64,000 nt of DNA from NCBI RefSeq assembly GCF_000877395.1, contig NZ_JYFE01000037.1, positions 20,643 through 84,642 of the forward strand, given 5' to 3'. This document shows, one piece after another, positions 8,677 to 17,721 of the stretch (the stretch's first letter is position 1; the number at the start of each line of letters is the position of its first letter). The stretch is from Jannaschia aquimarina. Lineage in GTDB: Bacteria > Pseudomonadota > Alphaproteobacteria > Rhodobacterales > Rhodobacteraceae. The position numbers were made by a program, and so were the translations under genes. The notes beneath the pieces were generated by a model. It had not been told where the DNA came from. It saw only the letters and a program-made list of their open reading frames with translations, and made no database searches.

Positions 8677-9939
8677 TCAGCCGCCGCCGAGGGCCGCGCA
8701 ATCCGGATTGTCGCGCGAAGGCAGGCCCATGGCGCGGAACTCGTCGGGCGTCATTCCCAGCGTCTGGGTGACGTTGTCGACGCGGGCCTTGAACTCGTTG
8801 CGCAGGCCGCCTTCCCCGTCTTCGACCACCTCTGTGATGAAGACCGAGCCGGAGGCCTGACGGTTCTCGTTCAACTCGACGGTGCCCAGCGGTGTGTCCA
8901 GTGGCGTGGTCGAGAGCGCCTCGTGCAAAGCGGCCTGTCCGTCGCTGAGATCGCCGCCGACCTCATTGATCCCCTGGAGGGCCGCCAGGGTGGCGATGTA
9001 GTAGCCCACACCGAAGAGCGACGGGGTCGGGAACCGCTCATCCTCGGGGAAGGCTTCCTGGTAGGCCGTGACATAGCTCTGCCAGGCTTCGGAGGGGTCA
9101 TCCGTCGCGAGCGGACCGGAGGTCGGCGTTCCGATCAGCGCCTCCTTGGCGCGGCCGCGCGATGTCAGCACGGTCTGGTCGGCCATGATCGTCCCGCCGA
9201 TCAGGTTCGTCTCCGCCCCCGTCTGGTTGTACTGGTTCAGGAAGTTGATGGCGTCCGTGCCGCCGACGCCCAGATAGATCGCATCCACATCGTCCGGCAG
9301 AGAGGCGATCACGCCGCCGAAATCCGAAGAGCCGAGCGGCACCCAGAACCGTTCCACGATCTCGCCGCCCGCGCGGCAGAAATCGACGGCGAAGCCCAAG
9401 AAGTTGGTGTAGCCGAAGGAATAGTCGGCGGCGACGGTCGCGACGCGGGTCCAGCCCTTTTCCTCGACGACATATGTGCCGAGGCCCGCGCCCCACTGCG
9501 AGCCGTCGAGATTGAAGCGGAAGAAGTTCTCGGCCGGATCCACCCACGTCGTCTCGAGCGCGCCCGAGATGCCGTTGATGATCGTCTTGTCGGGGACGGT
9601 CTTGGCGTAGTCGCGCATCGCGATCCCCTCGGACCCGGAAAGCGGACCGATGATGATGTCGACGCCGTCCTGCTCGATCAGCTTGCGGGCCTGGCGCACG
9701 GCGGTGTCCGGCGTGGTGTCGGACGGTGCGACGACGTATTCGATCTGTCGCCCGCCGGCCTCGAACCCGGCCTGCTGAAGCGCGAGTTCCACGTTGCGGA
9801 CCCCGTCGGCACCGCCCTCCGCGAAGGCGCCTTCGAGGGCGACGAGCACGCCAAGCTTGATCGGTTCGTCCTGCGCCATCGCGCCGGACGGAAGGGTAAC
9901 GGCAGCGGCGGCAGCCGCGGCGATGAGCGTCTTCCTCAT
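8677..9939 (-). CDS. ABC transporter substrate-binding protein, Leu/Ile/Val-type
   Basis: A 420-residue periplasmic binding protein of the Peripla_BP_6 class. Residues 1-22 form a clear Sec signal peptide (MRKTLIAAAAAAAVTLPSGAMA, cut before QDEP). The mature part opens with IKLGVLVALEGAFAEGG and contains IIIGPLSGSEGIA and VATVAADYSFGYT, as in Liv-type receptors. The ATG at 9939 was chosen over a longer upstream frame because GGGAGGAC sits just before it and the signal peptide then begins properly. It should deliver the ligand to the LivHMG system further down the same strand. The ligand is unknown; related receptors in catabolic clusters bind aromatic or dicarboxylic acids. Confidence 0.92.
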   Translation of the reverse strand: MRKTLIAAAAAAAVTLPSGAMAQDEPIKLGVLVALEGAFAEGGADGVRNVELALQQAGFEAGGRQIEYVVAPSDTTPDTAVRQARKLIEQDGVDIIIGPLSGSEGIAMRDYAKTVPDKTIINGISGALETTWVDPAENFFRFNLDGSQWGAGLGTYVVEEKGWTRVATVAADYSFGYTNFLGFAVDFCRAGGEIVERFWVPLGSSDFGGVIASLPDDVDAIYLGVGGTDAINFLNQYNQTGAETNLIGGTIMADQTVLTSRGRAKEALIGTPTSGPLATDDPSEAWQSYVTAYQEAFPEDERFPTPSLFGVGYYIATLAALQGINEVGGDLSDGQAALHEALSTTPLDTPLGTVELNENRQASGSVFITEVVEDGEGGLRNEFKARVDNVTQTLGMTPDEFRAMGLPSRDNPDCAALGGG

Positions 9940-10105
9940 TGGTGTCCTCCCAGACTGCGCGCAGGCTCGTTCGCTTCCTCCACACGCCTGCCGCCGCCTG
10001 CACCGAGCGGTCCGTTCGGGCGCCAATCCAGCCTAGTGCGCGCACGCCCGGCAGCGCGATCACCGCGAGTTGGGCGCCATACCCGAAGGTCTCATTTTTT
10101 CCGGG

Positions 10106-11611
10106 CTACTGGAGGTCCGGCGGCAACAGGGGCGCGGGCACGCCCTGATAGCAGACCGGCCGGAGCCAGCGCCGGATCGACAAGGTCCCGACCGACGTCG
10201 CCCCGAAATTCGTCGAAGCCGGATAAGGGCCGCCATGGACCATCGCATCGCTGACTTCGACCCCGGTGGGAAAGCCGTTGGCCAGAATGCGCCCCACCTT
10301 GCGTTCGAGGATCGGCATCAGGCGGCGCGCATCGGGAATGTCGGCCTCGTCCACATGCAGCGTCGAGGTCAATTGCCCTTCGAGGCCGGTCGCGATCTCG
10401 ACCATTTCGTCCAGACCGGAGGCCGTGACGATGATCCCGGACGGGCCGAACACTTCGTGCGCAAGCGCCGGGTTCGTGCGCCAGGTCGAGCCGGCGACGC
10501 GGAAGAGGCTCGGCGACGCATGGCGGCCGTTGCCGTCCCCGGGCAGGATGACTTCGACATCCGCCGCCCCGGCAATGGCGTCCCGTCCCGTGCGGAACGC
10601 CCCGGCGATGCCGTCGGTCAGCATCGTCTGCGAACCGACCGCCCGGATCGCCTCGGACGCGCTGTCGGCGAAGCGCGATGCGTCGATGCCTTCGGGCAGA
10701 ATGACGAGTCCGGGATTGGTGCAGAACTGGCCGGCGCCTTGGGTCAGAGACGCCGCCCAGCCCTTGGCGATCTCTTCGCGGCGCGCGGCCAGGGCGGCGG
10801 GCAGCACGAACATCGGGTTTACGCTGCCCAGCTCGCCGAAGAAGGGGATCGGGTCGGGCCGGGCGGCGCAGAGGTCGAAGAGCGCCCTGCCCCCGCCCAG
10901 CGATCCGGTGAAGCCCACGGCACGGATCAGCGGGTGCTGCACAAGGGCCTGACCGACCTCGCGCGATCCGCCGTGGATCATCGAAAAAATGCCTTCGGGC
11001 AGACCCGACGCCCGGATCGCCGACAGGATTGCGTCTGCGACAAGTTCCGTGGTGCCGGGATGGGCCTCATGGCCCTTGACGATTACAGGGCATCCGGCGG
11101 CCAGTGCCGAGGCGGTGTCGCCCCCGGCGGTCGAGAAGGCGAGCGGGAAGTTCGACGCGCCGAATACGGCGATCGGGCCGATGGGCCGCTGGATCATGCG
11201 CAGGTCGGGCCGCGGGATCGGGGCGCGATCCGGGAGGGCCGGATCGTGCCTGCGGTCGAGATAGTCGCCGGCCTCGATGTGATCCGCAAAGAGGCGCAAT
11301 TGCCCGCACGTGCGCCCCCTCTCCGCCTCCAGGCGCGCGGCGGGGAGGCCGGTTTCGCGGGTCCCGATCCGGGTGATCGCGGCGCCGCGGGTCTCGATCT
11401 CGTCAACGATGGCGCGCAGGAACCGCGCACGCCGGTCGCGGGAGGTTTCGGCGTAGGTCGCGAATGCCGCCTCGGCGGACCGGGCAGCGCGGTCGACCAG
11501 CGCCGGGCTGCCCTGAAAGAAGCTCCGCGACGCCCATTCGACGGGATTGTTCTCGAACGTCGCGTGGCTCTCGACCCAGTCCCCGGCGATCAGATTTTGG
11601 CCATTCGGCAT
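10106..11611 (-). CDS. Aldehyde dehydrogenase, 2-oxoglutarate-semialdehyde type
   Basis: A 501-residue NAD(P)-dependent aldehyde dehydrogenase. The closest family by eye is the alpha-ketoglutaric semialdehyde dehydrogenase group: it starts NLIAGDWVES, has VFGASNFPLAFSTAGGDTAS, the general-base glutamate in FFGELGSVNP and the nucleophilic cysteine in QGAGQFCTNPG. These enzymes produce 2-oxoglutarate in sugar-acid and hydroxyproline degradation. The ATG at 11611 follows GGGGGGTGAC; a longer in-frame extension has no family similarity. It lies 100 bases after leuD-like and before the binding-protein gene, so the upstream dehydratase may make its substrate. The family assignment is firm, the precise substrate is not. 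Confidence 0.88.
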   Translation of the reverse strand: MPNGQNLIAGDWVESHATFENNPVEWASRSFFQGSPALVDRAARSAEAAFATYAETSRDRRARFLRAIVDEIETRGAAITRIGTRETGLPAARLEAERGRTCGQLRLFADHIEAGDYLDRRHDPALPDRAPIPRPDLRMIQRPIGPIAVFGASNFPLAFSTAGGDTASALAAGCPVIVKGHEAHPGTTELVADAILSAIRASGLPEGIFSMIHGGSREVGQALVQHPLIRAVGFTGSLGGGRALFDLCAARPDPIPFFGELGSVNPMFVLPAALAARREEIAKGWAASLTQGAGQFCTNPGLVILPEGIDASRFADSASEAIRAVGSQTMLTDGIAGAFRTGRDAIAGAADVEVILPGDGNGRHASPSLFRVAGSTWRTNPALAHEVFGPSGIIVTASGLDEMVEIATGLEGQLTSTLHVDEADIPDARRLMPILERKVGRILANGFPTGVEVSDAMVHGGPYPASTNFGATSVGTLSIRRWLRPVCYQGVPAPLLPPDLQ

Positions 11612-11710
11612 GTCACCCCCCGCATTGCTCCGCCTTGATCGATATCGGCGGGGAACGAGGGCGTCCATTCCGACGGCATCGGGCAACCCGATGCCGCGGA
11701 TCGCGGACGG

Positions 11711-12310
11711 TCAGGCGATGCGGGAGGAAAGGCGCGGCGCCGGTTGCAGGCGCGCCGCTTCGTAGGCGGCGATGTCGTTCTCATGCTCCAGCGTGCGCGC
11801 GACGTGGTCCTTCCCTTCCATCAGGAGGGTCTTGCGCGCTTGCGGAATGTCGAAGGACGTCTCGCCCCGCGCGTGGCGGATGGCCTGCGCGGGCAGGTCC
11901 ACCTCGAATTCCACGGTGGCCGGATCGGCTGCGAGGGTCGCGAGGGCGGCCACATCGTCCGGCGGTAGCGTGATCGCCAGCAAACCGTTCTTCTCGCAAT
12001 TGCCGAAGAAGATCCCGGCGATGGACGGCGCCACGATCACCCGGATGCCCCATTGCATCAATCCCCAGACGGCGTATTCCCGGCTGGAGCCGCAGCCGAA
12101 ATTCTCGCCGCAGATCAGGATCGACGCATCGGACCAGGGTTCGCGGTTCAACACGAAACCGGGATCCTGACGCAGGTCGTGGAAGGCCCCTTCGGCCAGC
12201 CCGGCGCGGTCGATCCGCTTGAGGAACTGCTTGGGCATGATGACGTCGGTATCGACGTTCGGCGCGGGCATGGATGCCGCGATCCCGGTATGGACGGTAA
12301 ACGGCGTCAC
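11711..12310 (-). CDS. leuD: LeuD-like dehydratase small subunit
   Basis: A 199-residue small (swivel) subunit of the 3-isopropylmalate dehydratase/homoaconitase family. It shows the conserved NVDTDVIMPKQFLKRI near residues 18-33 and ENFGCGSSREYAVW near 70-83, with the substrate-binding arginine in SSRE. A GTG start at 12310 overlaps the leuC-like stop in a GTGA junction (12307-12310). It forms a heterodimer with the upstream subunit. Because both sit between a TTT transporter and a semialdehyde dehydrogenase, a catabolic dehydration is more likely than leucine synthesis, but the housekeeping role cannot be excluded from this window. Confidence 0.88.
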   Translation of the reverse strand: MTPFTVHTGIAASMPAPNVDTDVIMPKQFLKRIDRAGLAEGAFHDLRQDPGFVLNREPWSDASILICGENFGCGSSREYAVWGLMQWGIRVIVAPSIAGIFFGNCEKNGLLAITLPPDDVAALATLAADPATVEFEVDLPAQAIRHARGETSFDIPQARKTLLMEGKDHVARTLEHENDIAAYEAARLQPAPRLSSRIA

Positions 12311-13686
12311 AGCTTCCTCACATCGGTCAGATGCCCCGTGACCGCGGCCGCGGCGACCATGGCGGGGCTCATCAGATGGGTTCGGGCGCCGCGTCCCTGG
12401 CGCCCCTCGAAGTTGCGGTTCGTCGAGGAGGCGAGGCGCTCGCCCGTGGCGGCGACATCGTCGTTCATGGCCAGGCACATCGAACAGCCCGATCCGCGCC
12501 ACTCGAACCCGGCCTCGCGGAAGATCGCGTCCAGGCCCTCGGCTTCGGCCTGGGCGCGCACCGCCTTCGAGCCGGGAACGCAGATCGCCGTCACGCCGTC
12601 CGCGACGCGGCGACCGCGCAGGATCTGGGCCGCGGCACGCAGATCCTCGATCCGCGCGTTGGTGCAGGAGCCGATGAAGGCGCGATCTATCTGGATCGTG
12701 TGGAGCGGCATACCGGGCACCAGATCCATGTAGTCGAGCGCGCGGCGGTCGGCGTCGCCCCGAGGGTCCGGGACGGTCGCGAAGATGGGCGCTGCCTGAT
12801 CGGGGCTGGTCCCCCATGTCACGAGGGGGGCGATGGCGGCGACGTCGATTTCGACTTCGCGGGCGAAGACGGCGCCCTCGTCGGTGCGCAGCGTCGTCGC
12901 ATGCGCGGCCAATGCGTCCCAGGCGTCGCCGGTCGGAGCGTGGGGACGCCCGCCCAGATGGGCCAGCGCCATACCGTCGGGCGCGATCACGGCGACCCGT
13001 GCGCCGGCCTCGACGATCATGTTGCAGAGCGTCATCCGCCCTTCCATGCCCAGCGCCGCAACCGCAGGACCGTCCCACTCGACGGCATGTCCGGCAGCTC
13101 CGTTGGCGCCGATCCGGGCGATGACCGCCATCACCATGTCCTTGGCCGTCACCCCTGCGCCCGGCGCGCCGGTCAGCGTGATCCGCATGGGTTTCAGCAC
13201 GCTGTGCTCGACGGTCTGGGTCGCGAGGATGTGCTCGATTTCTGAGGTCCCGATCCCGTAGGCGAGCGCACCGAAAGCGCCGTAGGTCGTGGTGTGGCTG
13301 TCGCCGCACAGGATCGTGGTGCCCGGCCAGGCGAGACCCAGATCGGGGACGACGACATGCTCGATCCCCTGGCGCGGGTCGAACAGGTCGATCAGTTCGA
13401 TTTCGTGGCGGGCGCAATTCTCGGCCAGCGTCTCTATCTGGAGCCGGCCGCCGGCATCCTCCACCTCGTCCAGAGAGGCGATCGCGCGGGTGGGGCTGAC
13501 GTGATCGACGATGGCCAGGTGCCGCCCCGGGTCGCGGACCGATCGGCCCGCCTCGTGCAGCCCGGCGAAGGCCTGCGGGCTGGTATACTCGTTCATGACG
13601 TGGAAATCGACGTAGAGCAGGACCGTGTCATCGTCGATCCGGCGCACTGTATGCGCGTCGAGCAGCTTCTCGTAGAGCGTCTTCAT
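12307..13686 (-). CDS. leuC: LeuC-like dehydratase large subunit
   Basis: A 459-residue aconitase-family large subunit with a 4Fe-4S cluster. It begins MKTLYEKLLDAHTV, has CGDSHTTTYGAFGALAYGIGTSE, and the three cluster cysteines are visible as GSCTN and GSGCSMC in the C-terminal half. Family members hydrate and dehydrate 2- and 3-isopropylmalate or related acids such as citraconate and homocitrate. Its ATG overlaps the TctB stop (ATGA, 13683-13686), so it is translated with the transporter genes. This linkage to TTT uptake argues for an imported hydroxy-acid as substrate. Whether it also serves leucine synthesis depends on a second copy elsewhere. Confidence 0.88.
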   Translation of the reverse strand: MKTLYEKLLDAHTVRRIDDDTVLLYVDFHVMNEYTSPQAFAGLHEAGRSVRDPGRHLAIVDHVSPTRAIASLDEVEDAGGRLQIETLAENCARHEIELIDLFDPRQGIEHVVVPDLGLAWPGTTILCGDSHTTTYGAFGALAYGIGTSEIEHILATQTVEHSVLKPMRITLTGAPGAGVTAKDMVMAVIARIGANGAAGHAVEWDGPAVAALGMEGRMTLCNMIVEAGARVAVIAPDGMALAHLGGRPHAPTGDAWDALAAHATTLRTDEGAVFAREVEIDVAAIAPLVTWGTSPDQAAPIFATVPDPRGDADRRALDYMDLVPGMPLHTIQIDRAFIGSCTNARIEDLRAAAQILRGRRVADGVTAICVPGSKAVRAQAEAEGLDAIFREAGFEWRGSGCSMCLAMNDDVAATGERLASSTNRNFEGRQGRGARTHLMSPAMVAAAAVTGHLTDVRKL

Positions 13687-14111
13687 GGCAGCGGCACCAG
13701 CAGGAGACGCCCGAAGAGAAGCGCGACGAGCACCACGACGCCGACTAGGGCCGCCGACTGGGCGAGGACGGACCGGGCGGCGGGCCGCTCTTCGAAGGCC
13801 AGGGCCATTGCGAGGATCGCGCCGCCGATCGAGGTCGGCACGAAGCCCGTGACCGGCAACAGGATGGCCCAACCCAGCAACAGCGCCAGGAAGAGAAGCG
13901 GCCGCGCGAGATCCCCGTGGGGGCGGGTGACGGGCGGGTTTCGCCAGACGGCGCGAACGGCCAAAGCGATGCCGCCGAGCAGAAGGCCGAAGCCGGCCAG
14001 CCGGGGGAAGATCGCGCCGAAGGTGGACATGGCCAACGTTTCCCACAGGGCGTAGGCGCCCAGCAGGATCAGGACGACCGAGGGCAGCAGGTCGCGATGG
14101 GTCCAGGTCAT
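13683..14111 (-). CDS. TTT transporter small membrane subunit, TctB family
   Basis: A 142-residue membrane protein with four hydrophobic segments, at about residues 8-25, 33-53, 72-90 and 118-140. The length, topology and place directly after a TctA gene identify the poorly conserved TctB subunit of the tripartite tricarboxylate transporter. The ATG overlaps the TctA stop (14108-14111). It assembles with TctA in the inner membrane for proton- or sodium-driven uptake. No motif indicates a substrate. Confidence 0.85.
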   Translation of the reverse strand: MTWTHRDLLPSVVLILLGAYALWETLAMSTFGAIFPRLAGFGLLLGGIALAVRAVWRNPPVTRPHGDLARPLLFLALLLGWAILLPVTGFVPTSIGGAILAMALAFEERPAARSVLAQSAALVGVVVLVALLFGRLLLVPLP

Positions 14112-15616
14112 GCGCCCGCCTCCTCGCGCAGCGCCTTCAGCCGCGCGCGACGGTCGGACCACCAGGGCCATGTGAGGGTGAGGATCGTGAAGAAGATGAT
14201 GCCCAGGCTGATCGGCCGACCGAAATATTGCCCCCAGAGGTCGCCCGAGGCGTTTCCGATCAGCCAGGCCTGAACGAAGCCCTGTTCCGCGATAGGGCCG
14301 AGGATCAGGCCCAGCACGATGGGCGACGGCTCGAACCCCCAGCGTGCGGCCACCCAGGCGAGCGCGCCGAGCACGACCATCATGATGACATGGTTCGGGT
14401 TCTGCTCGACCGCGTAGGCGCCGATCATGATCAGGACGCCGATCGCGGGGGCGAGGACCGATTTCGGGATCGAGGAGATCGTCCGGAAGGCGGTGCGCCC
14501 GATCACGAGACCCGTGGGGATCATCAGAAGCGTCGCGATCAGCAATCCGAAGGTGAATGTCTGCACGAGGTCTCCCTGCTCGGCGAAGAGCTGGGGGCCG
14601 ACGCGGATGCCCTGCACCATGAGCGCGCCGAGGATGATCGCGTCGGGGGGCGTGCCCGGAATGCCAAGGACCAGCGTCGGGACGAAGCCGCCGCCCACAG
14701 TGGCCGAGTTCGCGCTCTCGCTGGCCACGACGCCATCGGGCGCGCCCTTGCCGAAATTCGCGCGGTCGGGGGACGTGCGCCGGGCTTCGGAATAGGCGAC
14801 CAGCCCGGCGACGGCGCCGCCAGCCGCGGGCAGGATGCCCACGACGGTCCCCACGACCGAGGACCGGATGAGGTTGACCTTCGAGCGCCACAGCGTCGCC
14901 AGGGCTTCGGGAATGCGGGTCCCACCCCCCGTCTTCGCGCGTTCGATATGCGGCGCGCGGTCGGCGACCATGCCCAGAAGGACCGGTACGCAATAGAGAC
15001 CGATCAGCGCCGGGATGATATGGATACCGCCCAGGAGCGCCGGCTCGCCGAACGTGTAGCGGACATCGCCACCCACGACGGCGGATCCGACCGTCGACAG
15101 CAAGAGCCCGGCGAAGCCGCCGATCAGACCCTTGAGCGTGTTGCCCTTGGACAGCACCGCGATCAGCGACAGGCCGAAAATGGCCAGCCAGAAGTACTCG
15201 ACCGGACCGAATTTCAACGCGATCACTGCGAGCGGCGGCGCCACGAACAGCAATGCGAGCGCGCCGACGATCCCGCCGAAGGCCGATGCAAAGCAGGAAA
15301 TGGTGACGGCCAGGTCGCCGTCGCCCCGCTTGGCCATCGGAAAGCCGTCGAGCGACGTCGCGATGGCCGCGGGGGTTCCGGGCGTGTTCACGAGGATCGC
15401 AGCGTAGGCGCCGCCATAGATCGCGCCGGTATAGACGGCGCCCAAGGCGATCAGGCCCGAGGCCGGATCCATTGTGAACGTGAACGGAACGAGGACCGCG
15501 ACGGCCATCGTCGCAGACAACCCGGGCAACGCGCCGATGATCGTCCCGACAATGACGCCGGCCAGGGCCAGCGTCAGGTTGAAAGGCGTCAACGCCCCGA
15601 GGAAAGCCTCGATCAT
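14108..15616 (-). CDS. TTT transporter large permease, TctA family
   Basis: A 502-residue permease with about twelve membrane segments. The family signature is clear: GTIIGALPGLSATMAVAVLVPFTF at the N-terminus, YTGAIYGGAYAAILVNTPGTPAAIATSLDGFPM around residues 61-93, and the repeat GILPAAGGAVAG with a later VLGIPGTPPDA. It takes up carboxylates delivered by the TctC protein encoded just upstream. It is followed by TctB in an ATGA overlap and is separated from TctC by a strong hairpin. The substrate is unknown; TctA permeases handle citrate, tartrate, terephthalate and similar acids. Confidence 0.93.
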   Translation of the reverse strand: MIEAFLGALTPFNLTLALAGVIVGTIIGALPGLSATMAVAVLVPFTFTMDPASGLIALGAVYTGAIYGGAYAAILVNTPGTPAAIATSLDGFPMAKRGDGDLAVTISCFASAFGGIVGALALLFVAPPLAVIALKFGPVEYFWLAIFGLSLIAVLSKGNTLKGLIGGFAGLLLSTVGSAVVGGDVRYTFGEPALLGGIHIIPALIGLYCVPVLLGMVADRAPHIERAKTGGGTRIPEALATLWRSKVNLIRSSVVGTVVGILPAAGGAVAGLVAYSEARRTSPDRANFGKGAPDGVVASESANSATVGGGFVPTLVLGIPGTPPDAIILGALMVQGIRVGPQLFAEQGDLVQTFTFGLLIATLLMIPTGLVIGRTAFRTISSIPKSVLAPAIGVLIMIGAYAVEQNPNHVIMMVVLGALAWVAARWGFEPSPIVLGLILGPIAEQGFVQAWLIGNASGDLWGQYFGRPISLGIIFFTILTLTWPWWSDRRARLKALREEAGA

Positions 15617-15636
15617 CTACTCGCTCCGTACAGGAT

Positions 15637-15672
15637 TGGCCGGCCCTCGGGGAGGATGCGGAGGGCCGGCCA
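15637..15672 (-). terminator. 12-bp stem-loop between TctC and TctA
   Basis: Perfect 12-bp arms (15637-15648 TGGCCGGCCCTC and 15661-15672 GAGGGCCGGCCA) with a 12-base loop lie nine bases after the TctC stop and before TctA. No T-run follows, so it is more likely to be a transcript-stabilising or attenuating element that favours binding-protein synthesis than a full terminator. Confidence 0.65.
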
Positions 15673-15680
15673 GGACGGGA

Positions 15681-16643
15681 TCAGGACCCGCCCATCCGCT
15701 CGATGGCGGTCGCGTAGGCGGCCCGCCTGTTCTCGATAAAGGCCGGGATCTCTCCCAGCGGAATATCGACCACCTGATAACCTGCCTCAGTCATCTGGCG
15801 CTGGAACTCGGGGTCGGCGTTGACCTCGCCGATCACGTCCGAGAGGCGCTGCTTGATCTCGTCGGGTGTCCCCGCAGGCACAGCGACGCCACGGTAGGCG
15901 CCACCGACATGGTCAATGCCAAGCTCCAGGAACGTGGGCACGTCCGGCAATGCGGGCACCCTCTCTTCGGTGGCGACGGCAAGCGCGCGCACCTGGTCGC
16001 CCGCCTTCACGGCCTGCGTGGTGTAGGACATCGCCCCGCCGATCTGGCCGCCAAGGACGGCGGTCATCGCGGGGGCGGACCCGGAGAAGGGCACGTAGGT
16101 CACGGTCGCGCCGGTCAGGTCGCCGAAGATCACCGAGGCCAGATGGTTCGCCGTGTTGGTGCCCGAGCCGCCCATGGTCAGCGCACCGGGATTTTCGGTC
16201 GCGAAGTCGATCAGATCCTGAAGCGTCTGGAACGGGCTATCGGCCGGAACGAGGATCGCATCTGGCGTGTAGTGGAAGAAGTAGACGTTCTCGATATCGG
16301 CGGTCTGGTAGCCCACATCCTTCATTGCCGGCTGCAGGATGGTGTGTGGCACGATCGTGTTCATGATCGTGTGGCCGTCGGCCTCGAGGCTGTTGAGTTG
16401 CGCCCACGCGGTCGCACCACCCGCGCCGGGGCGGGACTGGATGACGACGGACTGGCCCAGAATCTCTTCCATGAAGGGCTGCTGGAAGCGTGCGGTCACG
16501 TCGCTTTCACCGCCCGGATTGAACGGGATCACGTAGGTGATCGGCCTCGTCGGAAAATCGGCCTGCGCCATCAGCGGGCCGGTCGTGGCCACAAGCATGG
16601 CACTGGTGAGAACGGCCCCCAGGCCGCGGCGTGTGATCGTCAT
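15681..16643 (-). CDS. TTT transporter substrate-binding protein, TctC family
   Basis: A 320-residue periplasmic receptor of the Bug/TctC family. The signal peptide (residues 1-26) begins MTITRRGLGAVL, contains a twin arginine and ends GPLMAQA. The mature part opens FPTRPITYVIPFNPGGESDVTAR, and shows RPGAGGATAW and PVPAGTPDEIKQRL-type elements typical of Bug receptors. The ATG at 16643 follows GGGAGGAC. It is the first gene of the minus-strand block and is divergent from the hydrolase at 16766 across a 122-base gap, which should hold both promoters. The ligand is an unidentified carboxylate. Confidence 0.92.
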   Translation of the reverse strand: MTITRRGLGAVLTSAMLVATTGPLMAQADFPTRPITYVIPFNPGGESDVTARFQQPFMEEILGQSVVIQSRPGAGGATAWAQLNSLEADGHTIMNTIVPHTILQPAMKDVGYQTADIENVYFFHYTPDAILVPADSPFQTLQDLIDFATENPGALTMGGSGTNTANHLASVIFGDLTGATVTYVPFSGSAPAMTAVLGGQIGGAMSYTTQAVKAGDQVRALAVATEERVPALPDVPTFLELGIDHVGGAYRGVAVPAGTPDEIKQRLSDVIGEVNADPEFQRQMTEAGYQVVDIPLGEIPAFIENRRAAYATAIERMGGS

Positions 16644-16765
16644 GTCGGTCCTCCCGTGTCCTTCTGCCACCAGTGATAGAGGCAGAGAGCCGCCGGGATT
16701 GAGCGCGAACTATTACACAATCATTCGATGTTAATCCTCCGCTCGCCGCATGGCAGGCAGAATGC

Positions 16766-17704
16766 ATGTGCGACCCCGATCCCCTGGCCATCCTCGCCGA
16801 TGCCCCCCCCGCCCCGACTTTCTTCGATGGGTTCGAGGATCGGATCCTGCCTCTGGAGGAAGGCCATGTCCGATACCGGATCGGGGGAGAAGGGCCACCG
16901 ATCCTTTTGCTGCATGGGCATCCGCAGACCTCTGCCATGTGGCATCGCATAGCGCCTGACCTGGCCCGGGATCACACGGTGATCTGCCCGGATCTGCGCG
17001 GCTACGGGCGGTCCTGGAAACCGGCGGCCGCGCCGGATCACGCACTGATGTCGAAACGCGCCATGGCGTCGGACCTGCTGGCGCTGATGACCGCGCTGGG
17101 ACATGACCGCTTCGCCATCGGCGCCCATGACCGCGGCGCGCGGGTGGGGCACCGCCTCGCCGCTGACCACCCCGATCGGGTCTCGATCCTTCTGACGCTC
17201 GATATCGCGCCGACGCGCGAGATGTATGCGGCGGGCGGATCGGCCTTCGCGGCCGATTATTGGTGGTGGTTCTGGCTGATCCAGCCGGCCCCCCTGCCCG
17301 AGCGGATGATCTCGGCCGATCCGGATTGGTACTGGTGCCGCAAGTGCTGCTGCGGGCCGGCAGGCGCGACGATCTTCGCGCGCCCCGCCCTCGAGGAATA
17401 CCTGTCCTGCTGGCAGGACCCAGCCACGGTGGCATCGGCCTGCGAGGATTACCGCGCGGCCCACGGCATCGACATCCTGCACGACGAGGCGGACACGACC
17501 CCGATGAGCGTTCCGGTCCACGCGCTCTGGGGCGAAAACGGCGCGATCGAGCGGCATTTCGACTGCATCGCACTCTGGCGCGAACGGGCGCAACAGGTCA
17601 CCGGACACGCGCTGCCGGGCGGACATTTCCTGGCCGAAGAGGTGCCCGAGGCCGTCCTCGCCGCGTGGCGCCCCCTCCTGGCGGAACTCCGCGCCCCCGC
17701 CTGA
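16766..17704 (+). CDS. Alpha/beta hydrolase, haloacetate-dehalogenase-like
   Basis: A 312-residue alpha/beta hydrolase whose layout follows fluoroacetate dehalogenases: HGHPQTSAMW, nucleophile and arginines in HDRGAR (D122, R123, R126), a second aspartate in LDIAPT (D146), QPAPLPE at 173-179 and the catalytic histidine in GGHFLAEE (H287). From memory of the family, a His-Trp pair binds the leaving halide; here that site reads Trp-Trp (W167-W168) inside a WWW run, so defluorination is doubtful. An unusual cysteine cluster, CRKCCC, lies near residues 192-197. The start is weakly defined: two ATGs are possible and no strong ribosome site is seen. It is divergent from tctC and convergent with a LysR gene. 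Confidence 0.8.
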   Translation: MCDPDPLAILADAPPAPTFFDGFEDRILPLEEGHVRYRIGGEGPPILLLHGHPQTSAMWHRIAPDLARDHTVICPDLRGYGRSWKPAAAPDHALMSKRAMASDLLALMTALGHDRFAIGAHDRGARVGHRLAADHPDRVSILLTLDIAPTREMYAAGGSAFAADYWWWFWLIQPAPLPERMISADPDWYWCRKCCCGPAGATIFARPALEEYLSCWQDPATVASACEDYRAAHGIDILHDEADTTPMSVPVHALWGENGAIERHFDCIALWRERAQQVTGHALPGGHFLAEEVPEAVLAAWRPLLAELRAPA

Positions 17705-17721
17705 CGCGACGCGAGGTTCAC

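Noticed and set aside
14228..15739. A 503-codon plus-strand frame opposite TctA
   Set aside because: Low-complexity Arg/Asp/Gly translation mirroring TctA; coding sense lies clearly on the minus strand.
16644..16765. Loose ATTA...TAAT inverted repeat between tctC and the hydrolase
   Set aside because: Arms of only four bases at a wide spacing; not convincing as an operator.
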